A stretch of DNA of 64,000 bases from Mayamaea pseudoterrestris (GCA_027923505.1 BROI01000014.1:682001-746000), one strand, 5' to 3'; counted from the first letter of the stretch, positions 1 through 10,687 are shown. The notes: generated from the sequence alone by a model not told the origin. Numbers and translations: made by a program.

Positions 1-624
1 ATTGATGAAGTCGATCATCTTAATATTCAAAAGCAAGGAACACAAGGTCTCCTCGATCCGGACGACGACGGTGGCTGCACCGTAGCCGTTAGAACCCAAG
101 CGAAGTTGCTTTTGATTGTCGAATGTGCCGCACCATTTGATGATGCTCCTGCCATGCGCGTGGCATTTACAACTGATGGTGGCGAGTACCATGAGTATCC
201 ATTGCGCCTTCCTATCGTCGCAACTTGCTTCATGGAACCTGTTTCCCTTGAGCCTCAGCCATTTATGCAGCGATGGAAGAGTCTAGAGGGTCAGGATCGC
301 GAGTGTCAAGAGGTCATAAAGGCGCCGCCAAATGCTCCTCCCATTGACGAAGAGTACATGGAACGAATCTCGGCAATTGTCACGGACGGACTAAAATTCG
401 GGCGTTGTCCTGGTTGCGATCCAACACCCTGGACCGTCTCGGGAGCTGCGACATTTCGGACTGTGGCAAAAGATGCGAATGGCAACAACATTAATGTCGG
501 CTGTTTGGTTCGCGTTGAAGCCAATCCGCAGGCTGGAGCATTCCGAGTCACAACACGAACCCTGCATCCGTTATGCTCCAAAGCGATTAAGAACGTTGCA
601 CTTGTGAGCATAAAACTGGCTTAA
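1..624 (+). CDS. AP2A: AP-2 clathrin adaptor alpha subunit, C-terminal part (5' end outside window)
   Basis: The reading frame is open from base 1 and ends at 624, so only the last ~207 residues are present. The segment FMQRWKSLEGQDRECQEVI matches the platform subdomain of the alpha-adaptin appendage, where the family has an FFQRW...QE pattern. Upstream residues (LLIVECAAPFDDAPAM, PLRLPIVATCFMEP) fit the beta-sandwich half of the appendage. In this family the appendage recruits accessory proteins to clathrin-coated pits at the plasma membrane. The frame ends in the expected basic, strand-rich region followed by LVSIKLA. The gene converges on the DDX1 gene with only about 57 bases between stops. 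Other large adaptin subunits (gamma) have shorter ears lacking this platform, so alpha is the best call. Confidence 0.85.
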   Translation: MDEVDHLNIQKQGTQGLLDPDDDGGCTVAVRTQAKLLLIVECAAPFDDAPAMRVAFTTDGGEYHEYPLRLPIVATCFMEPVSLEPQPFMQRWKSLEGQDRECQEVIKAPPNAPPIDEEYMERISAIVTDGLKFGRCPGCDPTPWTVSGAATFRTVAKDANGNNINVGCLVRVEANPQAGAFRVTTRTLHPLCSKAIKNVALVSIKLA

Positions 625-681
625 GGACGCAAGTGTCGCATGTAGCATTTAAGTCGCATGCTATATTGTACCAATGTTAGT

Positions 682-3120
682 CTATGCGTTATGTAATATG
701 CTGGAGGCTTGAGCTAGAGACGCACGAAGACCCCAGTAGTTCAGTTGCAGAGCTGACTCTGTCATCTCCACATTGTGTATACGATTCTTCAGAGCTTTTA
801 ATGTATTTGTCATCTCGGCATCAAAGTCACTTTGCGTGGCAAAGTCGCCGTAGCCTTTACTGTCGACAAGCCGCTTTATTTCAGGCGGCAGACTTTCAAA
901 TGGATATGTTGCCTTCGTGCCACGCACTTTGTTTTTCGACAAAAGGCTTTCGATCTTCTCCCATAATAACGGTTCGTCGTACCAAATACAGTTGCCACCC
1001 TCGTCAAAATCCCTCGTGTCCGAAAGAGGCGGTTTCTCGCCCTTCCGGCACATCCAAACCCTTTCCTTAACTGCGCTTACGAAGCTGATAGTAAGACCCA
1101 TGCGTTCAGCTCGCCCGACTCTCCCACAGCGATGAATGTAGACCTCCGGTGTATCCGGTAGAGTCATGTTGATGACAAACGGCAGACCCTGAATGTCAAT
1201 TCCGCGAGCTGCAACGTCTGTCGCGAGGAGAATGCGTACAGTCCTCAATTTGAATTTCTCAAGACTTTCCTTCCGCTCCTGCATCCTCCGCATACCCGCC
1301 AGCACCGCAAAGCTGTACTTTTCAACGTATCCTTTTCCATCGGTTTGGCTCAAGCTTTTCAAGTACTTTTCGGTTTGATTACAATCTAAATTTGTTCGAC
1401 AGAATACCAACACTTGGTCCATGTCAAACCTATCAATCGTCTCGAGAAGTAAACGCATCTTCACCTGCTTAATCTTTTCGCTGTTAGCTTCTTCATCATC
1501 AAGCCCATCAAAAGAGACCGGCGCTTCCAAGTTCCCGCCTCGATGGACGCTGTCTGTTTGCAGCAGATGCGCACTAGAGTCAAATGCAGACGGATGAACT
1601 TCAATTACAAAATGATGAACTGTCTCGGGAAGAATACTGTCATTTTGTTTTAACTTTATCCACGTTGGCCGGTGACAGAGGGTGCCAGCCAGTTCTTGCA
1701 CCTGCTTACTTTCAAGAGTTGCCGAGAAGAAGCACACTTGGAGACGTTCAAATCGGGAAGTAATTTGGTTGCTGGCGACGAGTAACCTTCCATAGATGGA
1801 CTTGATGCCTTTGATCGACTCTTTATTGCTAATTAGCTCGTCTGCTTCATCTAATACCAGGATACGCCCGTTCGATGTCTGGATTGTTCCCTTTTTCACA
1901 TAAGACGCCATGATAGGCGGAGTGCCGACGATGATATCTACCAGTCCTTCCTTAAGCAGATCAATTGTGACTCTCGGATTGATCCCGCCCACAAGCAGTG
2001 CAGCTTTTAATTTAGGTTCGGCGACTCTGTCACACAATGCATCAAAGACTCGAAAAGTCTGCTCAGCCATGTCTCTAGTTGGTTCGATGACGATGGCTAC
2101 AGGACCAGTGTTTTCAGTTGCTGAAGCATGTGCGTCACGAGGATTTTGCACAACACTATCGTCGGAGAGGGACGCAAGAGCTTCATGCGTCGACGGCAAA
2201 GAATGTGACATGCTATCAGAAGCAAATTTGAAGCTGCATTGACAGTTCTTGAGGCAAACTGAGGGGAACAATGCTGCTTCTTCATTTGTTAGAGATAGCT
2301 TCATTGAAAATGCTACTCCAAGTGGCTCCCCGTTCTTGCTGAACGAAACTTCCGCTGTTTCGTCATCAGTGTACAACAGGTGACATCCTATGACATCGTC
2401 TTTTCCATATAGTTTACTGGTAGCCGCTTCCACAGCTTTTCGATCAGCTACTACCGGTAGTGATGGGGTTGTAATCTCGATTCCCAACATTTCTCCGCTG
2501 GTGGCGTCTACCATGGCTGCGTCCTCCACAGTCGATAATTCTTCTTCGACTGGATATGGCTCGTACTTTCCGTGAAAAACTTTAAATCCAGTAGATCCGT
2601 ATCCCCAGCCTTCATTATCCGTTCCGAGCAGCAACGATGCGTCAGAAGTTGCCCAACCCACTCGAAGAGTTCCTTCGTCACCGAGCATTTTGCATTCGAA
2701 CGAGAGCACCTTCCGTGAAGACTTTGAAGTGACACCCAAAGTTGCCCGACATCCGGCCCATTTATTCGTATCTCGGTTTTGAATGACAAGACCTTCGCTC
2801 TCTGGTTTAACTGCCACCAGCTTGTCCCGATCAAGTGCTGACATGCGCCATTTAGATGGCTGCGATTCCACCTTGGCCTTTTTCGTCACCTTGAACTTGC
2901 TTGCTTGCTCTTTAATTTCGGCGCACAATTGCACGACCGGCAAAGCAAAGGCTGCAGTTTTCCCAGAGCCTGTTTCTGCCGAAGCCATGACATCGCCTCC
3001 GCCCAAAATCAAGGGAATCGCCTCGTCCTGAATCGCAGTCGGCAGAAGCCACTCAAAATCTTCTTCGACCGTCTGCACAAGCTCATCCAGTAATCCCAAC
3101 GAAGCCCAACCTCCTGACAT
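682..3120 (-). CDS. DDX1: DEAD-box RNA helicase DDX1 (SPRY-containing)
   Basis: A single 812-aa exon. The Q motif (PTAIQDEAIP, ~res 27-37) and Walker A (AETGSGKT, ~50-56) come first. A ~200-residue insertion follows with SPRY character (WAGCRATLGV, GWGYGSTGFKVF), then VLDEADEL (~425), FFSATLES (SAT), VFCRT, ATDVAARGID and HRCGRVGRAERMG (~662-674). A SPRY domain inserted between motif I and motif Ia is diagnostic of DDX1; human DDX1 is about 740 aa. The family acts in tRNA ligation complexes, RNA transport and double-strand-break RNA clearance. All catalytic motifs look intact. The start ATG at 3120 is the first in frame and begins directly with the Q-motif region as in animal DDX1. Stops of this gene and AP-2 alpha face each other. 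Confidence 0.93.
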   Translation of the reverse strand: MSGGWASLGLLDELVQTVEEDFEWLLPTAIQDEAIPLILGGGDVMASAETGSGKTAAFALPVVQLCAEIKEQASKFKVTKKAKVESQPSKWRMSALDRDKLVAVKPESEGLVIQNRDTNKWAGCRATLGVTSKSSRKVLSFECKMLGDEGTLRVGWATSDASLLLGTDNEGWGYGSTGFKVFHGKYEPYPVEEELSTVEDAAMVDATSGEMLGIEITTPSLPVVADRKAVEAATSKLYGKDDVIGCHLLYTDDETAEVSFSKNGEPLGVAFSMKLSLTNEEAALFPSVCLKNCQCSFKFASDSMSHSLPSTHEALASLSDDSVVQNPRDAHASATENTGPVAIVIEPTRDMAEQTFRVFDALCDRVAEPKLKAALLVGGINPRVTIDLLKEGLVDIIVGTPPIMASYVKKGTIQTSNGRILVLDEADELISNKESIKGIKSIYGRLLVASNQITSRFERLQVCFFSATLESKQVQELAGTLCHRPTWIKLKQNDSILPETVHHFVIEVHPSAFDSSAHLLQTDSVHRGGNLEAPVSFDGLDDEEANSEKIKQVKMRLLLETIDRFDMDQVLVFCRTNLDCNQTEKYLKSLSQTDGKGYVEKYSFAVLAGMRRMQERKESLEKFKLRTVRILLATDVAARGIDIQGLPFVINMTLPDTPEVYIHRCGRVGRAERMGLTISFVSAVKERVWMCRKGEKPPLSDTRDFDEGGNCIWYDEPLLWEKIESLLSKNKVRGTKATYPFESLPPEIKRLVDSKGYGDFATQSDFDAEMTNTLKALKNRIHNVEMTESALQLNYWGLRASLAQASSILHNA

Positions 3121-4994
3121 GTTGAGGTACTTTATAATATGTGTCGCTTAACTTTGAATGCTTGAGCGGGCACAAGTATACTGTTATTGGTGGTCGAGTG
3201 TTTGCAATCGAGGAAGGATGCATAATCGCCATGTCGTAGAAGTACCGCTACGACGCGAGCTTTCGCGCGAAACGCATCTTGCTCTTACATCGAGCCGCAT
3301 GTTCCTTTCCCGTGTTTATCAAACCACCATTTTGACGATCATAAAGCATGCAACCTATGTATAATCGTCAAGTCTAGCGTAGCTTCCTCTGGCTCATGAG
3401 TCCTCGTTGGACGCAGCCATCAAAACATCCGTATATACGTTTGTCCTCTCCAATTTCTAGCTGGCATTAGGCTTATTTCGCAGCGCATACATGCATTTCG
3501 AGCTAAACCATGGAGATCGACCGTGAGCAGTCGCGTAGCCGCCTACATAGGAATCGACATTGGGTGGCCCTCCGATGCCTCCAAGCGGACCTCTTGCGCG
3601 ATCGCCAATGCCGTCTTTCATCGGCATAACAAGACACACAAGAAGCTGTGTCAGCTAGAGGTCACATTTTCGTTGACGACGTCAAGCGTATGCATACTAC
3701 ATACTTTACGGTAAGCTAGAACTCTGCGCGAAGGAAGGAGCGCAAAGCTCGCGGCATTGGAGCAGCCTCGATGTTTGGTTGGCTCGTCCCAGTTCCTAAT
3801 GGGAAGTTGACGAATGATCCATGGAAATCTGGCCAAGCAGGTGCCAAGATGGGTGGTCGCCGAAAAAGCTCGTAAAATCCCATGGTGACGGGACGTTGGT
3901 AACGATGCGAAAGGGCCGGAGGCAAAAAAAGATCGACCTCTCGCAAGGCTTCGTTCGGTTTCTCCGTGTGACTTCAACTCCAGATGTACTATGACAGTAA
4001 AAGTAGCAACACAATGTGTCTTTAGTATTGCCTAACATGCGTGGACCGATTTGATTGGTCAGTAAGGCGGCGATTCAAAAATTCATTCGGGAGCGCCTGG
4101 GAGTATCCTGGCAAGGCCTGCGCTGACGATCGTCATGCAGTTTCTCATCTTCATGCCACAAATCCACAAATTAAAAAAGTTGGGAAAAAATGTAAGTGGC
4201 GAAATGGAGTAAGAGGAGGATGGTTTGTGATTCCTCCTGTCCGCTAGAGTTGCACATTCGGTAGTGGAGTCTCTTGAGTATGTGAGGGAAAAGGTTTCGC
4301 GTCTGAAGGTCCTTTTGCTGCCGAGATTCGACTCTCGTTCCGATGTTCGATTGTTCGTTCCGTTTTAATCGAACCCTTTGCGGTGACCTGGCGTATCGGA
4401 GCCAAAAAAGCCGACTGGAACCTGCTTTATCGCCACAAGTCTCGTAAAGGAGCATGTTTATTAGTTGCGTCGAACGCATTGATTGCAAGTCATTGGCGTG
4501 GTTCTGCTCGGGTCTTCGCGCACTTTACGGAACATGTGTGTCGCCCATTGCGTCCTGGGAGCACCTGCGACATGACGGAATGTCTTCGCTACGGCCATTT
4601 GGAGTGGCTAGCAGCGAAAGCGCCCCCAAGGTGGCATGCTGCGTCGATTGCTTGCTTGGGTTGGTGTCAGCCATCCGAACACTGGATCTTTGGTGTGCAT
4701 GCCAACGAAAAAGGCGACCTCTTGGACCTCATTCGAACTCTTTCGAGGCACGCCAGTGGCTGGTTGGTCCGGAACACACTCGACGCCAGAACACAGTTGC
4801 TTGCTATCATACATGCAAAGCGCTTGCTTGAAGACTTTCATTGAGCTGCTGCCTTGTTGAGTTTTCGTTTCTCGACTGCGTGCCGATTGCCGATCCCTCC
4901 ATTCGATTATTCTTTGCGACGAGGCCCTTTTGCCATGAACCTTTTTCTCATACCTTTTGCTCTTCCCATCTTGCCTCAGATTTATGATATTACG
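3121..4994. other. 1.9-kb intergenic region, no recognised gene
   Basis: This is the longest gene-poor stretch of the left half. It contains several open frames on both strands (for example a 153-codon plus-strand frame at 4383-4844), but none has recognisable domains, clear splice sites or coherent composition. One short minus-strand frame with a good start context is listed separately. The right part probably contains the upstream region of the aminotransferase gene. No tRNA-like sequence was found. Confidence 0.5.
3716..3883 (-). CDS. Possible small protein, 55 aa, unrecognised
   Basis: The ATG at 3883 lies in a strong context (CACCATGG) and opens a 55-residue frame beginning MGFYELFRRPP, rich in Pro, Phe and Arg, ending RSFLRAEF. 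A second short minus-strand frame (3457-3639) lies just downstream. It is Gly/Pro-rich (GPLGGIGGPPNVDSYVGGY) and begins after a possible acceptor ending ACAG near 3650. The two could be exons of one small gene, but I could not find a donor/acceptor pair that keeps both frames. Composition resembles small organellar complex subunits, which is only an impression. It could equally be chance open frame. Confidence 0.25.
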   Translation of the reverse strand: MGFYELFRRPPILAPAWPDFHGSFVNFPLGTGTSQPNIEAAPMPRALRSFLRAEF

Positions 4995-6428
4995 ATGTTC
5001 AAGTCAATTACTTTGTTCTGCGCCCTTTGCTGTATTGGCTGTTCCAATGCACTTTTAACCAACCCCATGACGGCGTCGACGACGACCAAGTCACCGACGA
5101 TCAAGCCGACGATCAACCCCATTGGGTAAGTCTTTCGCTGGCTCTCTCGATGCGGCGTTACAATTCGCATTGCTAACATCAACGTCCCCTCCATTTGCAG
5201 CGTTCCCGACCGCGCCTATGTCACGAACGACATTAAGACACCCGACCCGATTCCCATTGAAGGGCAGGAGGGAGCACTCGAGCTCATGCGATCAGGCCGC
5301 CTTTATCGCTACAATGTCGCCCCTGGCGAGGACAGTGTCGTTTCTCTATGTGAAAAGGAGATTGTCGCATACACGGGTCACAAGTACTGCGTTGCCTTAA
5401 ATTCTTGTGGATCGGCGCTCATGCTTTTGCTCAAGACGACCGGCCTTCCAGTTGGTGGCAAGGTTATTAGCAACGCGTTTACCTTTGGAGCAGTTCCAAG
5501 TGCGATTGAGCACGCTGGTGGCAAGGCCGTTTACGTTGAATCGACAATGGACATGATTATTGACACTGAGGATTTGGAAAAGAAGCTCAAGAGCAACCCT
5601 GACTGCAAACACGTCCTTATTTCGCACATGCGTGGAAAGGTTGCCGACATGGACACGATTAAGCACCTATGTGACAAGTACGATGCCATTCTCCTCGAAG
5701 ATTGCGCTCACTCATTGGGCGTTCAATACAAGAACAAACACTCTGGTCACCACGGAATTGCATGCGCCATTAGCGCTCAGTCGTACAAGATGATCAACTC
5801 TGGCGAGGGTGGTTTCCTTTTGACGGACGACGCTGACATTGCCGCCCAAACAGCCGTGTACGCTGGTGCTTACGAGGGACTTTCGGCCAAGCACGCCACT
5901 GTGCCGCCCAAGGAGGCTTTCAAGGATTACCCAGTCACCATTCCAAACTACTCACTCCGCATGAGCAACCTTGCCGCCGCCGTCATTCGTCCGCAAATCA
6001 AGACTCTGGACGAGCGAATCGCCAAATACAATGCACGATATGTCGCCCTGGTCAATGATTTGGAGAACCGCGTCGGCGATCACATGTACATTCCTCAGTT
6101 GGACTCGGGCGTCTCGCTCATGGTGCATGACTCTGTTCAGTTTTGCCTCGACGCCAAGTTTACACCCACGATGCTGCAAGAGTTTTTGGACGAGTGCAGC
6201 GACCATGGCCTTCCCGTTGAGAACTTTGGCCACAAAACAAATGCCCGAAATTTTGTCAACTGGGGATTTGCGCCGGCCGAGGACCCACTCCCCAAGACGG
6301 CGACCATGTTGTCGCGCGCATGTGACGTTAGAATGCCTTTGATGTGGGAGGATGAGGATTTTGAAGACATGGCCAACGTCCTTGTCGAAAGCATTGAAAA
6401 GGTCCTTGGCGACCATGGCATGCTCTAG
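4995..6428 (+). CDS. DegT/DnrJ/EryC1-type PLP aminotransferase with signal peptide
   Basis: Exons 4995-5125 and 5201-6428; the intron starts GTAAGT and ends TTTGCAG, and joining them gives 452 aa. The N-terminus (MFKSITLFCALCCIGCSNA) is a classical signal peptide, followed by a Thr/Pro-rich linker. The rest is a type I-fold PLP enzyme. LLEDCAHS (~res 208-215) supplies the Asp that pairs with the cofactor pyridine nitrogen. SYKMINSGEGG (~238-248) carries the Schiff-base Lys. SCGSALMLLL and ISNAFTFGAVPSAI are typical of sugar-nucleotide aminotransferases of the DegT family (perosamine/amino-sugar synthesis). The sugar substrate cannot be read from the sequence. The family is mainly bacterial, so an ancient bacterial origin is plausible. 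The signal peptide implies entry to the secretory pathway, unusual for enzymes acting on nucleotide sugars in the cytosol. Start chosen because upstream in-frame sequence is not signal-like. Confidence 0.85.
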
Positions 6429-6979
6429 AGTAAACGCTTGCCGTTATTTACATGGAAACGATACATGCATTGGGAAATTGATGATGCGACGTGTATCTGG
6501 TGGGCTTTCGTAGCATGCGCATGACTGACGGAGACAAGATTGGCAAGGCACTCGAGCGACGCACTTGGAAATCGTTGCCCATTCGACAAGTTCAACTTAA
6601 ACTTATAGTATAACAAACTGTTTACTGCTGTTAGCTGTTATATCTTAACTACTAATCCCTAGTTCTTCTACCGATTCTGTTTCTGGTGCTGCGCATCGAC
6701 GTCGCCTTGGCACCACCCTATTTTTTCTATCTTGATATCAAACATCGTTGACTCCCACATCCGCGTGTTTGCGCCCATTTGATATCATTAGAGAAGCCTA
6801 CGAGATTTAACTGATTTATCATGCTGCTTTAACCTTCACTACCTTGCCAATAATACGAGCGAGGCGAAAAGCGAAACAGACGTCCTTAGCTTCTGTCGCT
6901 TCGGTTCTAAACTTTGGAAACGGCAGGCGTCGCTGCGCGAACAAGGACCACAACAAAACAGTATTCGGGATCAACCACC
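6429..6979. other. Intergenic region, nothing recognised
   Basis: About 550 bases between the aminotransferase stop and the TRAPPC2L start, on the same strand. It presumably holds a 3' UTR and a promoter, but no motif could be assigned with confidence. Short minus-strand open frames here lack coding character. Confidence 0.4.
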
Positions 6980-7707
6980 ATGTCTTTAATTGGCCTTGCT
7001 CTAATTGGAAGAACGAATGAACCTATCTATTTGTGCGATTGTGCGCGAATCGTTAGAGATAAAGATTTGGAGTTGTCGCAAGCCGTGGACGAGACGGCAT
7101 CATCATCAGCAACAAAAGCAGTGTCACAACATTCATCCGACGACTCGGTAGGAGTAAACGATCCATTTGGAATTGCAGCCTTAACACGAGATGCCGGTAT
7201 GCGAGAGAGTCTAGGTTTTGAGCATCGGCTTATGATTCACTCTGCCCTGGATCAATTGGAAGAGTCGGTCAATACAACATCCGTTGGCTTGCCAGTCCTT
7301 GCCCGAAACGCAGGAGCCGGTGGATTTCTTGGCGTCCTGTCTAGAATCGACGAGGACAAGTCGGTGTTTGGCTACATTACAGCTACAAACATCAAGCTTC
7401 TTCTCTTGACGGAATCATCGGCGAAGGAAGCAGATATACGGACGTTACTGTCGGACGTTCATGAGCTTTATGTGCGAGTAAGTAGTTGTCTCGGCAACTG
7501 GTGACGACAGATAAAACTCTCTATTGAAGTGAAAATGGCCAGGCAATCTCACAAAAACATTCCTTCTCCTGCGCTTGCTTCTTTGTCCCCTTGCAGTATT
7601 GCTTGAACCCTCTCCGCGACATGAACTCCGACATTAGCAGCAAAGAGTTCGATAAAAGAATCTCCCAGACGGTGCGATTATACGAATCGAAACGAAAGTT
7701 TAATTAA
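6980..7707 (+). CDS. TRAPPC2L: TRAPP complex subunit 2-like (TRAPPC2L / Tca17)
   Basis: Exons 6980-7477 and 7597-7707 (intron begins GTAAGT, ends CTTGCAG), 202 aa. The N-terminus MSLIGLALIGRTNEPIYLCD is the sedlin-like longin strand of TRAPPC2L. Later segments (LMIHSALDQLEE, FLGVLSRIDEDKSVFGYIT, TNIKLLLL) and the C-terminal YCLNPLRDMNSDISSKEFD follow the family closely. TRAPP complexes tether vesicles and activate Rab GTPases at ER-Golgi and Golgi membranes. A ~50-residue Ser/Ala/Asp-rich insertion (around res 40-65) is longer than in animal proteins. The ATG at 6980 sits in an ACCACCATG context; upstream in-frame sequence starts are not homologous. The second exon supplies the conserved C-terminus, confirming the intron. 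Confidence 0.9.
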
Positions 7708-7733
7708 CAATTGGTATAATATATTGCAAAGTC

Positions 7734-9413
7734 TTACTGTTCGTCTGCATTTACCAATAGTTGTTGCACTTTAACTCGCTCCAAGCGTTCTTCAATCGCA
7801 TGCGACAATTGCCGCTGCGCCGCGTCATTATCGTTCAAAGGAGCGGATTTGACCTTGCCCATGGCCACCACTGCGCAATCCTGCGAGTGTTCATAGCCAT
7901 CATCAACTGACCAAACGTTCTCGCCAACTTCCATCATGTCCAAATCGTCATCGGAAAAGAGCAAGTCATCATCCGGAGTAATATCCAGCAAATTTTCTTT
8001 TCTAACATCAACTGGTCCCAGCGTGCAAACTGGAACATCCAAGCCATACGTCGGATCAGAGTTGAAGGAGCAATCCACTTCGTCGCTAGTCTCCACATCA
8101 TTTTCAAGATATTGGCAGCCTTCCAAAGATACAGCTACGGAATCCAAGTCTTGCGCCAAATTGCGCCCAATCACCGACTCGGTAGATGGCGGCGTCGATG
8201 GAGACAAGGAAGGACTTACTTCAACAATCGTACCCGATACATGCTCGCAACGAAAAGGCGCTTTATGCGGTGGAGTGAGGCATTGTACACCAATTGACTC
8301 TGATTCCGACACTTCACCGTCCCAACGAGGAATAAAGCATTGATCACGCTCGCCGGGTTCGCCGCTCATGGAATGGGCACTCTCATTTGATCCAAGTTCC
8401 TCATCAAATATTGCTTCAATAATGCGGTCGAGCGGAAGTGTGCTACGGATCGACTGCGAGTCATCAAGAGAATCGGACGTCAAATCAGAAACCGACCACG
8501 TAACCGACGGGCTTCGAACATTCGTGTCGGTAACCATCCATCCAGGTTCAAGACCGTTGTTTGACTCCTCGTCGTGTAATTCCTGAAAGAACTGGCGGTG
8601 TTTGGTGTGGAGTTTAAACATTCCAAGTTTACCATCCGATTTGTCACGAGCCGCTGCACGCCGACGAATACACATGAGGTATGCAAGTCCGACAGTGATG
8701 GCGAATGAAACTGCGGCAGATGCCAGGGCGGCCCTGACTACAACGCTTGAGCTGGCGGCCGACTTTTGTTCCGCATTGTTCTCGTCCGAATCGGTGGTGA
8801 GAATGACGAGATTATCCCCAATAGGCTGTAGCAGCTCTGCTCGCGTAATATGCATTGTTGTTTGACTTTGTAAAGAAGCCGGCTCGTTCAAGGCACCGCC
8901 AATGACAAAATACGCCATTTGTTCCACCTCATCAACGTCCGTTCTTCTATCAAAAAGTATAGACGTGGTCCCTCGAAAGACACGGCACTCGGTGGAGTTT
9001 CCTTGGCGCGACGAACAGTCTCCTTCTAGAGTAGATGCATGTCAGAAAGGAAGACCAATTGCTTGACAGTCAACACCCGTTCGCACAAGCTTACCTTTCT
9101 TACTCGCTTCAACGCCCTTGAAAACTTGTACCGCATATTTCGGCCTGTCAAACGCATCACATTCGTCCAGCATATCGACGAGCTCAGAAGCAATGGCTCG
9201 CTCAACCCCTTCCAGATCCAGATTGCTATCAGCATGCCATTCAATAAGGTAGAGATAAGTAATATCAAGCCTTACACCGTAATTCTTGCGATGAGAGACG
9301 CTGCACTCCGACGATACTATTGTTTCATATGGTCGAGCTATAGGTGTCGTGTTAACAATGGTGCAAGATGCAGCAAGCAAAAAGACAAGCACTTGCCAAG
9401 GTCCCATGGTCAT
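7734..9413 (-). CDS. Type I membrane protein, unrecognised, two exons
   Basis: Exons 9095-9413 and 7734-9025, joined across a 69-bp intron (GTAAGC...CTCTAG with a CTGAC branch-site-like element) give 536 aa. The intron length is a multiple of three and contains a stop, so only splicing connects the halves. The N-terminus (MTMGPWQVLVFLLAASCTIVNT) is a signal peptide. A ~175-residue lumenal or extracellular part with several Cys follows. One transmembrane helix (ALASAAVSFAITVGLAYLMC, ~res 205-225) ends in a stop-transfer RRR. The cytosolic tail of ~310 residues is very acidic and Ser-rich (SDDDLDMMEVGE) and ends in an amphipathic helix (HAIEERLERVKVQQLLV). No known domain was recognised; a receptor-like or sorting role is only a guess. 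The stop lies 26 bases from the convergent TRAPPC2L stop. Confidence 0.7.
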
Positions 9414-9790
9414 GACTTCTCAAAAATGAATGTAACGCAGAAGAGGGACGATTCTCCTCAAAATTGCTGCCCGCCGACTTTGAATGGAACTGATTTTCAT
9501 GTATGATGCAGTGAACGGATCGTGTGACAGCGAAAAATTAAATTTTTTCAAATGCATATTTCGCAAAATGATCCTTCACACATACATACACATCAACCGT
9601 AACAATGACTGCGCATGCTGTCGTCTCATCGTCCATACAATGTCATCAAGCCGTCTCATCTCCACAAGATCGTCGCCTTGCTCCTTCCATCGTCAAATGC
9701 ATATTTCGCAAAATGATCCTTCACACATACATCCACATCAACCGTAACAATGACTGCGCATACTGTCGTCTCATCGTCCATACAATGTCA
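9414..9790. other. Intergenic region largely occupied by a 145-bp tandem duplication
   Basis: Between the start of the membrane-protein gene and the stop of the nitroreductase gene. Most of it is the duplicated segment described separately; the first ~135 bases hold nothing recognisable. Confidence 0.6.
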
Positions 9791-9835
9791 TCAAGCCATC
9801 TCATCCTCTACAAGCTCGTCGCCTTGCTCCTTCCA
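9548..9835. repeat. 145-bp direct tandem duplication covering the nitroreductase 3' end
   Basis: The segment starting TCAAATGCATATTTCGC at 9548 recurs at 9693, an offset of 145 bases, with only a few differences. The right copy includes the final codons of the nitroreductase gene (stop at 9791). The left copy therefore holds a duplicated, non-coding copy of that gene end plus its downstream flank. The near identity suggests a recent event. Confidence 0.85.
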
Positions 9836-10687
9836 TCCGATTCCAAACTTTTCGCGAAAGACTACCTCCTCAATTGAAAGGCGTGGAGTCTTTGGTTCAT
9901 TCTCTGGTGTTTCGGACCATTCGTAACCAGTGGCAGCAATCATTGGGATGCTGTACCGATCCGGAATGTCAAGAATCTCCTTGACTCGCCGTGGATCAAT
10001 GCCTTCCATGAGCGCAGTCGCCAAATTATGCGAAGTTGCGGCCAGGACGAATTGCTGCACCAAAATGGATGTATTCTTTGACGCCCACACGGATATAGGC
10101 TCAATGGACGGCATCGGCTTTGCCAAGGAGAAGGCATCCATTGCAAGTTGTTTCATCAATGTCGCTGCGTGTCCTTCACCAAGCATGAACGCGGTTGAGA
10201 GTGGTAATGTTGCCATGTACGCAGGATGCCGCTGTCCCCATTCCCTTTCCAATTGGGCAATCCGAGAGATACGTTTACCAGCTTCCAGATCCGATAGAAA
10301 GACTGCCAAAAGGCTACAATCTCTGCACCGATACTGATTGCCGGGGCCAATCATGGCTTTCTGACTTAGTTGCTCTTTGATCGCCTGGTCGGAAACCATG
10401 ACGATTTGAGTTGGTTGAAGATTAAAGCTAGACGGAGATCTCTGCATATAAATTACGATAACAAGAGGTTAAATTCACATATCTTTGTCAAGCTCGAGGG
10501 TCGAGCGATGAGTCACAACTCGTCCGCGTATAAATATATCATTGTCCGAGGCATCATGACTCACTATTGTTGTCGCCAAAATATCACCCAGAACACTCTC
10601 GGGTATTAGTTTGTTTGGCTCGAAGCGCTTGCAGCTCACGCGAGCAGCGGCGAGGGCACGAAAGGCGTCGGAAGCGAGCATCGTCAT
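9791..10687 (-). CDS. Nitroreductase-family FMN oxidoreductase
   Basis: Exons 10565-10687 and 9791-10441, intron GTGAGT...TATGCAG, 257 aa. The exon 1 product contains ALAAARVSCKRFEPNKLIPE, matching the FMN-phosphate contact of nitroreductases (R-S-x-R-x-F region). Exon 2 opens with RSPSSFNLQPTQIVMV, the hallmark SSxNxQPW-like segment, with Thr in place of Trp. Later WASKNTSILVQQFVLAA and IPDRYSIPMIAATGY follow the family, which reduces nitro compounds, quinones or flavins with NAD(P)H. The splice join restores the continuous motif, which supports the intron. No targeting peptide is obvious. The start at 10687 is the first real ATG in the frame. The gene is divergent from the ABC gene across only ~160 bases, and its 3' end is partly duplicated downstream. 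Confidence 0.85.

Noticed and set aside
4383-4844. 153-codon plus-strand open frame
   Set aside because: Its composition (many Trp, Cys, His, Arg) looks like chance translation; overlapping frames on both strands are equally long, and no domain is visible.
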